Shown: positions 24,375 through 32,307 of the stretch, in pieces | Layout: every line of letters starts with the position of its first letter | Position numbering within the stretch: position 1 is the stretch's first letter | NCBI RefSeq assembly: GCF_025421775.1 | Contig: NZ_JAOEFX010000002.1 | Location: 248,001-312,000, forward strand | Source of the DNA: Paenarthrobacter aurescens | Lineage (GTDB): Bacteria > Actinomycetota > Actinomycetes > Actinomycetales > Micrococcaceae | Direction of reading: 5' to 3' | DNA: 64,000 nucleotides | The notes under the pieces: generated by a model | The model's input: the letters and a program-made list of their open reading frames with translations, nothing else | What the model was told of the DNA's origin: nothing | Databases searched by the model: none | Translations under genes and position numbers: made by a program

Positions 24375-25627
24375 CGCAGGACTCCCAACTGCTGCAGGCG
24401 CTCGATGGTTTCCTCATCGAAGCCGTTCTCCAGCAGCACTTCCACGTTGTGCTCGCCGAGGCGCGGCGCAGCACGACGGATGGTGGGAGGGGTTGCAGAA
24501 AGCCGGATGGGCGCGTTCAACATACGCACCGTGCCCACACCGGGGTGTTCCGCTTCCACGATCATTCCGTTGGCCTCCGTCTGCGCGTCCGCCAGAGCCT
24601 GCTCCAGCGTGTGAACAGGTGCGTTGAGGAGTCCCTGCTCCTCGAGTTGGTGGGTCCAGTACCCGGTGGAGTTGGTGGCGATGTGCTCCCGGAAGATTGC
24701 CTGCAACGCCGGCTTGTTCTTGAACTGCTGTTCCAGGCTGGAGAACTCCGGACGCTGGGTCAGGTCCTCATCCAGCCCCAGGGCGTCGGAGATCCGGGCC
24801 AGCGGGTCCGGGGTGAAGCCGCCCACCATGCACACGGCACCGTCGGTGGTTTCGAAGACGCCGCTCAGGGGCATGGCACCCCAGTTGACCTCGTAACCGC
24901 GGTTGAGCTGCATGCACGCCTCCTGCATCTGCAGGTGCAGCATGGAGTCGTACATGGTCACCTCCACTTTCTGGCCCGCACCGGAGGTTTCCCGGGTGCG
25001 CAACGCCAGCAGGATGCCCTGCATAAGGTGCATGCCCGTGATGTAGTCGCACAGGGTGGTGGGGTAGATGGAGGGCTTGGTGTCCTCGGACTCGCGCCGC
25101 CACATCACACCGGAATACGCTTGCGCGATCGCGTCCTGGCCACCCTTGTGGGAGTAGGGACCGTCCGGGCCGAAGCCGGTGCCCGATGCCCAGATGATCC
25201 CCGGGTTCGTGGCCTTGAGCTCTTCGTAGCCGAAGCCCATGCGTTCCATCACGCCGGAGCGGAAGTTACTGACCACGACGTCTGCATCGGCCAACAGCCG
25301 GTGCAGCACCTCGCGGCCCTCTTCGGTGCGGGTGTCGACGGAGACGCTGCGCTTGTTCCGGTTGATGGACAGGAAGATCGGGTTGTCCTGGCCATCCTGG
25401 TCCGGGAAGGAATTGCGCGAGATGTCACCGGCGCCGGGGCGTTCAACCTTGATGATGTCCGCGCCGTAGTCGCCCAGCAGTTGCGTGCAGGATGGACCCA
25501 TGAACACCTGCGTGAAATCCACGATCTTGATGCCATCCAGTGGGAGCGGCATCGTTGCCGGGGCAGCGGCGGCGAGTGCCGCCGTCGTGCTTTCCCGCTG
25601 TTCCGGTTCTACGGTCACGGTGCTCAT
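24371..25627 (-). CDS. CaiB/BaiF-type class III CoA-transferase
   Basis: A 418-residue class III CoA-transferase. Visible features are the N-terminal IKIVDFTQVFMGPSCTQLL, GADIIKVERPGAGD, NRNKRSVSVD and the catalytic Asp in GGQDAIAQAYSG. It moves CoA between carboxylic acids through an aspartyl thioester. It overlaps both neighbours by 4 bp (ATGA), so its product is probably made in step with the FAD enzyme and the hydratase. The acid it activates is unknown. Confidence 0.9.
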   Translation of the reverse strand: MSTVTVEPEQRESTTAALAAAAPATMPLPLDGIKIVDFTQVFMGPSCTQLLGDYGADIIKVERPGAGDISRNSFPDQDGQDNPIFLSINRNKRSVSVDTRTEEGREVLHRLLADADVVVSNFRSGVMERMGFGYEELKATNPGIIWASGTGFGPDGPYSHKGGQDAIAQAYSGVMWRRESEDTKPSIYPTTLCDYITGMHLMQGILLALRTRETSGAGQKVEVTMYDSMLHLQMQEACMQLNRGYEVNWGAMPLSGVFETTDGAVCMVGGFTPDPLARISDALGLDEDLTQRPEFSSLEQQFKNKPALQAIFREHIATNSTGYWTHQLEEQGLLNAPVHTLEQALADAQTEANGMIVEAEHPGVGTVRMLNAPIRLSATPPTIRRAAPRLGEHNVEVLLENGFDEETIERLQQLGVLR

Positions 25628-26997
25628 GCCGGCACCGCCGCGGTTGCGTCGACAGTAGCGTTCGACGACGGGACGTCGCCCGGGTCTGCGCCGTGGCGGC
25701 GCATGCCCTGCTGGATGTCCAGCGCGGAGACGTCGCGGACCAGGAGGTTGTTCTCCACGGCGAGGGCTGCCGCAACGCCGACGGCCTGGCCCATGGCCAT
25801 GCAGGGCGGGATCTCGCGGGACATTTTCTGCGCCTCCGGTGTGGCGGAGTAGTGGCGGCCTGCGACCAGGAGCTGGTCCACTTCCTTGGGCAGCAGCGAG
25901 CGGTACGGGTAGTAGTAGTCACGGCCGCGGGCCACGGTGTCTGCGAAGTGCCGGCGCTGGGTGACGTCGTCCTTGGTCATGACGTACTCGCCCTGCAGGA
26001 GGCGGGTCTGGCGAACACCCATCTGGGAGGCGACGTCCAGCATGTAGCAGTTTTCGAAGCCGGGGAGGTTGGCGCGGACGTAGTCCACGGCTTCGGAGAT
26101 GCGGTCCCTCGCGGCAAACTCCGCGGCAGTCATGTCGGCGGGATCCACGCCATCGAAGCCGGTCATGTGGGGGGCGTTGCACCAGACTACGCCGTCGATG
26201 GGCGTCTTGAGCCACCAGAGTTCCCACGCGCCGCCGAGGAGGCGCTTGATCTTGCGGTTGATGGCGCGGGCTTCCTTGGGGTTGGCCTGCTCGAAGGCTT
26301 CGGCGGCGTTGGTGTCCACGTTGCCCAGACGGAAGACCAGCGTGGTGAGGTAGTTGTCCTTGGCGTAGCTGGCGCCGGCACGGGAAGCGACGTCGATGTC
26401 ACCGGTGGTGTCGATGACGACGTCGGCCATGAACGCCTGCGGGCCAAGCTTGGTTTCGCAGATGACGCCCTTGATCACGCCGTTGTCCACGATGGGCCGG
26501 GAGAACCAGGAGTGCAGGCGGAGGTCCACGCCGGCCTCGCGGACGAGGTCGTTGGAGACGCGCTTCCAGCCATCAGGGTCGAAGGCCGCTGCGTAGCAGA
26601 TCGGCTTGGGGTTGGTGTGGGAATGGAAGTCGAAGGTGCCGTAGCGGCCCCACTTGTTCCAGAGTTCCTCGGAGGTCTTGCGGTCATCGGCTGGCGGGAC
26701 GATGGCAAGGCCCAGCTTCTGCAGCCGTTCCACATACTCGGAGACGATGCCGGTGACGGTGATTTCCTGGCCGTTGATCATGTCGTCGAGCACCAGGACC
26801 ATGCCGCCGGAGGCCAGGCCGCCGAGGGATGAGTAGCGTTCCAGCAGTGTGACTTTGGCACCCGAGCGGGCGGCGGTGACCGCTGCGGCGACGCCGGCGG
26901 GACCACCACCAACTACAAGGACGTCGGAGCGTGAGATGACCGGGGCGGTGAGGTCCGCCGTCGTGGTGCTGAGTTCCAGTGAGTTCAGAGCGTTCAT
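25624..26997 (-). CDS. FAD-dependent oxidoreductase (FAD_oxidored type)
   Basis: The 457-residue flavoprotein has an N-terminal dinucleotide-binding fold (DVLVVGGGPAGVAAAVTAA, ERYSSLGGLASGG) and the DTTGDIDVASRAGA segment of the second FAD contact. MGQAVGVAAALAVENN lies near the C terminus. It probably oxidises the imported substrate or an early intermediate. It lies 10 bp after the transporter gene and overlaps the CoA-transferase gene by 4 bp. Confidence 0.85.
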   Translation of the reverse strand: MNALNSLELSTTTADLTAPVISRSDVLVVGGGPAGVAAAVTAARSGAKVTLLERYSSLGGLASGGMVLVLDDMINGQEITVTGIVSEYVERLQKLGLAIVPPADDRKTSEELWNKWGRYGTFDFHSHTNPKPICYAAAFDPDGWKRVSNDLVREAGVDLRLHSWFSRPIVDNGVIKGVICETKLGPQAFMADVVIDTTGDIDVASRAGASYAKDNYLTTLVFRLGNVDTNAAEAFEQANPKEARAINRKIKRLLGGAWELWWLKTPIDGVVWCNAPHMTGFDGVDPADMTAAEFAARDRISEAVDYVRANLPGFENCYMLDVASQMGVRQTRLLQGEYVMTKDDVTQRRHFADTVARGRDYYYPYRSLLPKEVDQLLVAGRHYSATPEAQKMSREIPPCMAMGQAVGVAAALAVENNLLVRDVSALDIQQGMRRHGADPGDVPSSNATVDATAAVPA

Positions 26998-27007
26998 GGG
27001 AGGTTCC

Positions 27008-28339
27008 TTACTTTCCGACGAAGATGCCGTTGCTGCGGCGTGCGGCGAGGTAGAAGACGATGCTGAGGATGGACAGGACGGCCACGTAGACCGGGAAGAC
27101 CCAGCTGATGTTCAGGGATTGGAACCAGACCAGCAGGTAAGAGGCGGTGCCGCCGAAGAGGGCCACGCCGATGCCGTAGCCCAGGGCTACGCCGGTGCCG
27201 CGGATGTTCTTGGGCATCAGGGAGGAACTGACCACGTTGTAGAGGGTCATGTTCAGGACCAGGACAATGGAGCCGCCCAACAGGACGGCTGCGAATCCGC
27301 CAATGCCTGGCTGGACGTACATCAGCATGAGGAACACTGACGGGATGGCCAGGATACGGGTGACGAGGAACCACTTGGACATCGCCTTGCCGTCCGCCAG
27401 CTTGCCGATGATCCAGCTGCCCACCACCAGGATGACGCCAAGGATGGTGGTCAGGGCGAAGACGGCAGTGGGGTCTTCCTTGAAACCGCTGCGTGCTGCG
27501 CTGGGGAGTCCAACGTTCCAGGCGTAGTTGTAGGCCTGTGCCGCGCCCACCACGAAGATGATGGCAAGGACGGACAGCCAATGCTTGCGTACTCCGGACC
27601 ACACAGCCCGGGGAGTGTTGGTGGCCATTTCCTCGGCCTTGAGGGTTTCCGGCAGTGAGCGGCGGAGGTAGAGCACCACGAAGCCAAACAGGGCACCAAT
27701 GATGAACGGTACGCGCCAGCCCCACTCGGCCATGACGGCACCGCCAAGGACCAGGCTGCAGAGGAAACTGATGAGCGAAGCCAGCAGGATGCCGATGTTC
27801 ACGTAGAAGGACATGATGCCGGCTACATAGCCTTCGCGGCCTACCGGGGCGAGTTCCACTGCGTGGGATGTGGAGAGCGGAGCTTCGATGCCCGTTGAGA
27901 TTCCCTGCAGCACACGGCACACCAGGAGGATGATGCCGGCCGCGGGGCCGATGGTGGCATAACTCGGGGTGATGGCAATGATGAGGGTGGTTCCTGCCAT
28001 CAGCATGATGGAGAGCAGCATGACCCGGCGGCGGCCGATACGGTCGGCCAGGGTTCCAAGGAGGATGCCGCCCAAGGGACGGAACGCGAACCCGACGGCG
28101 AATACCGCCAGTGCGTTCAGCGTTGCGGAGAGGGGATCGGTGTTGGGGAAGAAATTGGGGCCGATGAAGGCGGACAGGAGGCCGAAAACCATCCAGTCGT
28201 ACCATTCCAGGGCGTTGCCCAGGCCCAGGCCGAGCAGGCCTTTGCGGACTTCAGGCGTGAATTTGGCGTTCTTGCCGGGGGATGAGTGGGTGGTGCCTGG
28301 TGACGGGACTACGTTGTCCGCCGTTTGTGTGTCGAGCAT
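27008..28339 (-). CDS. MHS-family (MFS) metabolite:proton symporter
   Basis: A 443-residue transporter with about 12 transmembrane helices. It carries family marks of the metabolite:H+ symporters: GNALEWYDWMVFG at the first helix and FRPLGGILLGTLADRIGRRR in the 2-3 loop. Family members import carboxylates, betaines or aromatic acids. ATG 28339 has AAGGA 8 nt upstream. It is the first structural gene of the minus-strand operon and probably brings in the unknown substrate. Confidence 0.9.
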   Translation of the reverse strand: MLDTQTADNVVPSPGTTHSSPGKNAKFTPEVRKGLLGLGLGNALEWYDWMVFGLLSAFIGPNFFPNTDPLSATLNALAVFAVGFAFRPLGGILLGTLADRIGRRRVMLLSIMLMAGTTLIIAITPSYATIGPAAGIILLVCRVLQGISTGIEAPLSTSHAVELAPVGREGYVAGIMSFYVNIGILLASLISFLCSLVLGGAVMAEWGWRVPFIIGALFGFVVLYLRRSLPETLKAEEMATNTPRAVWSGVRKHWLSVLAIIFVVGAAQAYNYAWNVGLPSAARSGFKEDPTAVFALTTILGVILVVGSWIIGKLADGKAMSKWFLVTRILAIPSVFLMLMYVQPGIGGFAAVLLGGSIVLVLNMTLYNVVSSSLMPKNIRGTGVALGYGIGVALFGGTASYLLVWFQSLNISWVFPVYVAVLSILSIVFYLAARRSNGIFVGK

Positions 28340-28503
28340 GGAAGTGTCCTTACGCTGACGCCCCGGAGGGCGTGGGAGGGTATGACGCAGCGACGCCCGT
28401 TGAAGGAGGCGTTTGATGCGAAAGTGGCAAGGAGTGTCTGCGGCCACGGTTTCGTGTCCGGACAGTTAAGGGAAAACGCTGGCGCCGTGAGCGGGCGGCA
28501 GGG

Positions 28504-29103
28504 TTACCACGCGTGTGGTGCGTTGACCCAGATGGCTACGCATACCTCTTCGTAGCTGTTCTTGTACCAGTGGGGGATCTCTGAGGAGTAGGTGATGGAG
28601 TCGCCCTCTTCAAGGCTGTAGCAGACGCCGTCCAAGAAGACGTCCTTACGGCCGGAGATGATGTAGCAGAACTCTTCACCGCTGTGGGTAAAAGGGGTGT
28701 CGCTGGTGTCGTGCCCTGGGGGCGTGCTGATCCACTGTGCTTCGATGCTTCCATCGCGGTTGGGGGTCAGCAGTTCGTGTACTGCCTCGCCCACGGACTC
28801 GCGGGTGACGTTCTTCAGATTGCGTCGATCGGACCTGCGGACCACGGGGGATTTTGATTCATCCTGGCCAATGAAGAATCTCCCTACGGGGATGTCCAGG
28901 CCGTGGGCCAACTGGGCCAACGTGGTGAAGGATGGGTTGGCCACGCCGCGTTCGATCTGACTGACGATCGCCTGGCTGAGGCCTGTGATGTCCGAGAGTT
29001 GGGCCAGGGTCATGCCCTTTGCCTTGCGCATGGTGCGCACCTTGTTGCCAACAGTCGCCAGCAGTTCGCTGGTGGCTGGTGGTGCAGGAGTCTCGGTAGT
29101 CAT
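28504..29103 (-). CDS. XRE-family regulator with C-terminal cupin domain
   Basis: The 199-residue regulator has an N-terminal HTH_3 domain (MTLAQLSDITGLSQAIVSQI, about residues 24-45) and a C-terminal cupin (FCYIISGRKDVFLDGV, LEEGDSITYSSEIPHWYKN). Such proteins commonly sense a small metabolite of the pathway they control. It lies upstream of and in line with the transporter-led operon (164-bp gap). Direct repeats in its own promoter region (29144-29202) are candidate binding sites. Confidence 0.9.
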   Translation of the reverse strand: MTTETPAPPATSELLATVGNKVRTMRKAKGMTLAQLSDITGLSQAIVSQIERGVANPSFTTLAQLAHGLDIPVGRFFIGQDESKSPVVRRSDRRNLKNVTRESVGEAVHELLTPNRDGSIEAQWISTPPGHDTSDTPFTHSGEEFCYIISGRKDVFLDGVCYSLEEGDSITYSSEIPHWYKNSYEEVCVAIWVNAPHAW

Positions 29104-29143
29104 TGCCGCATCCTTCGTTGGTGAGCTAACTCACACAACTATA

Positions 29144-29202
29144 GTGAAGATCTTTAGCGAGTCAATGGTTTTCTTCATTAAGGTGAAGAAATTTAGAGAA
29201 TC
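29144..29202. promoter_or_regulatory. Direct-repeat operator candidates for the XRE-cupin regulator
   Basis: GTGAAGATCTTTAGCGAGTC (29144-29163) and GTGAAGAAATTTAGAGAATC (29183-29202) match at 15 of 20 positions and start 39 bp apart. CTTCA (29173-29177) forms an inverted repeat with TGAAG (29184-29188). They lie 40-100 bp upstream of the regulator start codon in an AT-rich stretch. The distal repeat overlaps the 3' end of the neighbouring Hpt gene. Binding by the XRE protein is inferred. Confidence 0.55.
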
Positions 29203-29573
29203 GGTGTTTCCAGTTCCGTAATGGTGCCGAACACAAACTGCTCGATCTCCACTACCTGGGGCCCCAGCTCACCGAGATGGTCCGCGTTGGGCAGGAGCCT
29301 GATGCTGATCTCCAACTCCGTGGCCAGGCGGTTCATGCAGATGGCGCCCACCATCTGGCTGGACGTCTTCAGGCTCAACACCGCGTCCATGGCATCGTCC
29401 ATGTCCAGGTTTTCCAAGGCCCTATGAAGCCGGGAAACCCGCCATGGCAGCAGGGCCACATAGTTCCTGATGAAGGCGCCGATGATGGCGTGGTCGCCGC
29501 CAAGCTCCGCTTGGAGTTCGGTGAGGACGGTGCGATCCACCAAGGAATCTGTGCACTCGTCATACTCAGACAC
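29193..29573 (-). CDS. Degenerate Hpt-domain protein lacking the phospho-histidine
   Basis: A 126-residue helical protein matching the histidine phosphotransfer fold. The hallmark HxLKxxSxxxGA reads LSLKTSSQMVGA, so Leu66 stands where the phosphorylated His should be. GTG 29573 is chosen because GGGAGGAG lies just upstream; the frame to 29606 gives 11 extra residues without a site. It may bind a response regulator or kinase without transferring phosphate. No two-component gene is adjacent. Its 3' end overlaps the predicted XRE operators. Confidence 0.7.
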   Translation of the reverse strand: MSEYDECTDSLVDRTVLTELQAELGGDHAIIGAFIRNYVALLPWRVSRLHRALENLDMDDAMDAVLSLKTSSQMVGAICMNRLATELEISIRLLPNADHLGELGPQVVEIEQFVFGTITELETPIL

Positions 29574-29778
29574 CAGACTCCTCCCGCCTCCAAACAATAG
29601 ATTCACGATTCAACAGTAGGACCCGTGGAACTGCCGAAGTGCCACAAAACGAAAGCTTGATCCAATCTTGAGCGGACTCAGAGGGAGTCTTGATTAGCGG
29701 CTCCCAAAGTGGTGGGAGGCAGATGAAAGTGCACCGATCCGGGGATCCCAGGACGTGAGCCAAGGAGAAGGAACCAGC

Positions 29779-29952
29779 ATGAACAGTGGTGCTCGTCCGT
29801 CACCGGGCCTGATGGTCACTATCGTCTTTTGCATGACCGTTCTCCTGGGCATTGGCGGGACAGCAGCCTTCGCGCTCTGGGAACAAAGCTCCCACAGTGC
29901 GGAGCAGGATAAGGCCGACGCCTCCGTCCCCTCTGCCCCCGCCGCACCATAG
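29779..29952 (+). CDS. Small single-pass membrane protein
   Basis: A 57-residue protein with one transmembrane segment (LMVTIVFCMTVLLGIGGTAA) and a short polar, Ala/Pro-rich C-terminal tail. An AAGGAGAAGGA stretch precedes ATG 29779. It is convergent with the vsr gene (8 bp between stops). No family was recognised. Confidence 0.65.
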   Translation: MNSGARPSPGLMVTIVFCMTVLLGIGGTAAFALWEQSSHSAEQDKADASVPSAPAAP

Positions 29953-29960
29953 CCGGAGGT

Positions 29961-30392
29961 TCAGGCCTCAAGAAATTCCGTGAGCCGGTCCTCGAGCACT
30001 GAGCGGTCCTTCAGTTCGCACTCCCACACCGTCAAAACGTCCCAGCCGGCAACGGCCAATTGCTCCCGCTGCAGTGAGTCGCGTTCGCGGGTCCGGGTCC
30101 TTTTGGCTTCCCAGAACTCAGCGTTTGCCGCTGGAGCATGCTGCCCCACCCTGCAGTCGTGGACATGCCAGAAGCAGCCGTTGACGAAAATGACCTTGCG
30201 CCGGCCCGCAAACACCAGATCCGGGCGGCCCGGTAGCTTCGCCGCTCCGACCTGTCCGTGGAGCCGGTATCGGTAGCCTTTCGAGTGCAGGAGTTTGCGG
30301 ACCAACAACTCAGGTTTGGTGTCTTTGCCGCGGATTTTGGACATGTTGCGGCTGCGCTGCTCCTGCGTCAGAAGGTCCCGGCTCCGGCCCAT
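29961..30392 (-). CDS. vsr: Very short patch repair (Vsr) endonuclease
   Basis: A 143-residue Vsr-family nuclease with RSRNMSKIRGKDTKPELLVR, the catalytic Asp in PGRPDLVF and the Zn/His region VIFVNGCFWHVHDC. Vsr nicks beside T:G mismatches left by deamination of 5-methylcytosine. Such genes normally sit next to a cytosine methyltransferase, but none is in this window, so it is an orphan here. A palindromic repeat lies just upstream of its start. McrBC, which attacks methylcytosine DNA, is 13 kb away. Confidence 0.92.
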   Translation of the reverse strand: MGRSRDLLTQEQRSRNMSKIRGKDTKPELLVRKLLHSKGYRYRLHGQVGAAKLPGRPDLVFAGRRKVIFVNGCFWHVHDCRVGQHAPAANAEFWEAKRTRTRERDSLQREQLAVAGWDVLTVWECELKDRSVLEDRLTEFLEA

Positions 30393-30410
30393 GGATCCAG
30401 CCTACCCAAG

Positions 30411-30477
30411 TGGAGTTTTTGTACACCTCTTGCCCTTAAGACGGGGTTTTAGTGGCATTAGCTGTACAAAAACTCCA
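30411..30477. repeat. Palindromic repeat element, copy 1 (67 bp)
   Basis: Perfect 15-bp terminal inverted repeats, TGGAGTTTTTGTACA (30411-30425) and its complement (30463-30477), enclose an imperfect inner hairpin that includes TGCC and GGCA. Thirteen bases of each arm and the general interior recur in copy 2 at 52347-52409. The P450 coding sequence ends inside this element, which encodes its last residues and stop. It may act as a transcription terminator. Confidence 0.85.
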
Positions 30478-31627
30478 GGGTTACTGTCCGGGGTGCCTGG
30501 AAGGACAACAGACGGATCCATTCCGGGTTTGAGTCGCGCAGCCGGACACCTTTGAGGGCTGCCGCTGTTTCATGAACGACGACGGCGGCCTCCAGTTCCG
30601 CGAGTTTGGCACCAAGGCACCGGTGGATCCCGGAGCCGAAGGCGAGGCCGTAGGGCGTGGGGCCCGGACGATCGTTGCCGGAAGTTTCAGCCCCGGCAGT
30701 ATCGGCCCACGGGAACCCGTGGTTGCCGGTCAACTCCAGCAGGACCTCCCCACCTGCCGGGACGAGGTGACCATCCAACACGGTGTCCTGGCTGGCCACC
30801 CGCCGCCAAGTTGGAACGGAGGACTCCGTCGCAAGGATGTGCCGGACCAGGTCGCGGGCTTTAGGGGCAGAAGCAGCCTCGGTCCACGAGATGCCACGGG
30901 AGCCTTCGGCCAGCCGGAAGAGCGTGGTGCTGATGAGCTGCGTGGTGGTCTCTTGCCCTGCGATCAGAAGGAAATAGCCCAGAGAGCAGATCTGCGGAGT
31001 GCTCAGCCCGTGACGGGCCAGCGCATTGAAAAGGTTGGTCTCCGGCGCCGCAACGGATTCCAGTACCATTTCCCTGAGCCAGCGATAGAAATCTGCGGCG
31101 CTCCTGGCCAGCTCAAGTTGCCGCCCAGCGTCGGGCCAACCCCAAAACAGTTCCAACGAGTCCAGGCTCCACGCCTTCAAAGCGGGCAGGTCGCGGACGG
31201 GCAATCCCAGCATCTCCAGCATCACGATAGCCGGAGGATCGGCGGCCACCGCGCCAACGAGGTCCACGCTTCCCTCAGCAGCCAGAAGCCGCCCAGCGGC
31301 AGTGGCCGACTCCCGCGCCAACCCGCGAATCCGGGGTTCCATCGCCGCAACCTTGGCTGGCGTGAAGAAGCCCGCCACCACCTTGCGGATGCCCGCGTGC
31401 GTCTCAGTGTCATTGCTGGCCAGGACCGGGGGCAAGGCAAACCTGGCCTTTTGCAGGATGCGCAGGGCTTGCCCGGTTAACGGCGTCACTGCCAGCAGCG
31501 CGTTGGCCGGACTGAACTCCATTGGCCGGTGCAGCACGTCACGGACAGTGTCAGGATTCCGGACCACCAGATACGGGCAGGTTCCGGACCCGGGAAGTCC
31601 AACGTCACTGGCAATGGCTGCGCTCAT
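30458..31627 (-). CDS. Cytochrome P450 in the biotin operon (BioI-like position)
   Basis: A 389-residue P450. The I-helix motif is LLIAGQETTTQL and the heme loop FGSGIHRCLGA puts the axial Cys at residue 337. The K-helix ExxR motif is altered: the aligned segment is DLVR with Asp259 and Arg262. The GTG/ATG-coupled biotin operon runs straight into it (ATGA overlap with bioD). By analogy with Bacillus BioI it could cleave long-chain acyl chains to supply pimelate, and bioC and bioH are absent here. That role is inference. Its last codons lie inside a palindromic repeat. Electron donors are not adjacent, though fdxA lies 10 kb away. Confidence 0.88.
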   Translation of the reverse strand: MSAAIASDVGLPGSGTCPYLVVRNPDTVRDVLHRPMEFSPANALLAVTPLTGQALRILQKARFALPPVLASNDTETHAGIRKVVAGFFTPAKVAAMEPRIRGLARESATAAGRLLAAEGSVDLVGAVAADPPAIVMLEMLGLPVRDLPALKAWSLDSLELFWGWPDAGRQLELARSAADFYRWLREMVLESVAAPETNLFNALARHGLSTPQICSLGYFLLIAGQETTTQLISTTLFRLAEGSRGISWTEAASAPKARDLVRHILATESSVPTWRRVASQDTVLDGHLVPAGGEVLLELTGNHGFPWADTAGAETSGNDRPGPTPYGLAFGSGIHRCLGAKLAELEAAVVVHETAAALKGVRLRDSNPEWIRLLSFQAPRTVTLEFLYS

Positions 31628-32307
31628 GCCGGCAGCCCCTCAAGCCATGAGTATGCTTGGGCGCGAAAATCGGCAGGACCAAGTCCGGAGGCCCCGGCAG
31701 GAACCGCACCCAGGAATCGCACGGCCCACGACGATATGGCCGCACGATTGCTCAGCTCGACTGCACCCGCGGTGGCTGGCCAGCTTCCCAGGACCACACC
31801 GACCACTGGCAGGTTCCTGCGGTCCAATGCCTCCAGCGTCAGTGCAGTGTGGTTCAACGTGCCCAAGGCCGGCCGGGCCACCACTGCGAAACCCGCATTG
31901 TCGCCCAGGTGAGTGCCCAGATCGGCCAGCGTCCCGCCGTCGTGGTCCAACTCCACCAGCAGCCCGCCAGCACCTTCCACCAGCACGTGATCGTGTTCTT
32001 CGGATAGCTCACGGATCCGGACGGCATGGGCGGTGAGCGGCGGCAGAATGACCTCATCCAGCGCTGCTGCAGGGACAGGTGCCATGGGCTCCTCAAGGAC
32101 GACGCCGGCTTCCGCCGTGGCTGGATTGGCCAACCGCACCACCTCGGCGCAGTCGGAATCGCCCTGTACGCTTCCGCTCTGGCACGGCTTGTAAACAGCC
32201 ACCGAATGCCCGCGTTGATGAAGCGCCGCGGTGAGGGCCGCCGTCGTGACGGTCTTGCCGACGCCGGTATCGGTACCGGTCACCAGGATGATGGGAGGCA
32301 GTTTCAT
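31624..32307 (-). CDS. bioD: Dethiobiotin synthetase
   Basis: A 227-residue P-loop enzyme with ILVTGTDTGVGKTVTTAAL at the N terminus, a substrate region VAVYKPCQSG and VLVEGAGGLLVELD. It closes the ureido ring of dethiobiotin from diaminopelargonic acid, CO2 and ATP. It overlaps bioF upstream and the P450 downstream by 4 bp each. Confidence 0.95.
   Translation of the reverse strand: MKLPPIILVTGTDTGVGKTVTTAALTAALHQRGHSVAVYKPCQSGSVQGDSDCAEVVRLANPATAEAGVVLEEPMAPVPAAALDEVILPPLTAHAVRIRELSEEHDHVLVEGAGGLLVELDHDGGTLADLGTHLGDNAGFAVVARPALGTLNHTALTLEALDRRNLPVVGVVLGSWPATAGAVELSNRAAISSWAVRFLGAVPAGASGLGPADFRAQAYSWLEGLPA

Noticed and set aside
24371..25627. Assigning the CoA-transferase and hydratase to carnitine metabolism (caiB, caiD)
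   Set aside because: Family resemblance is only general; no carnitine dehydrogenase, betaine carrier or CaiC-like ligase is in the operon.
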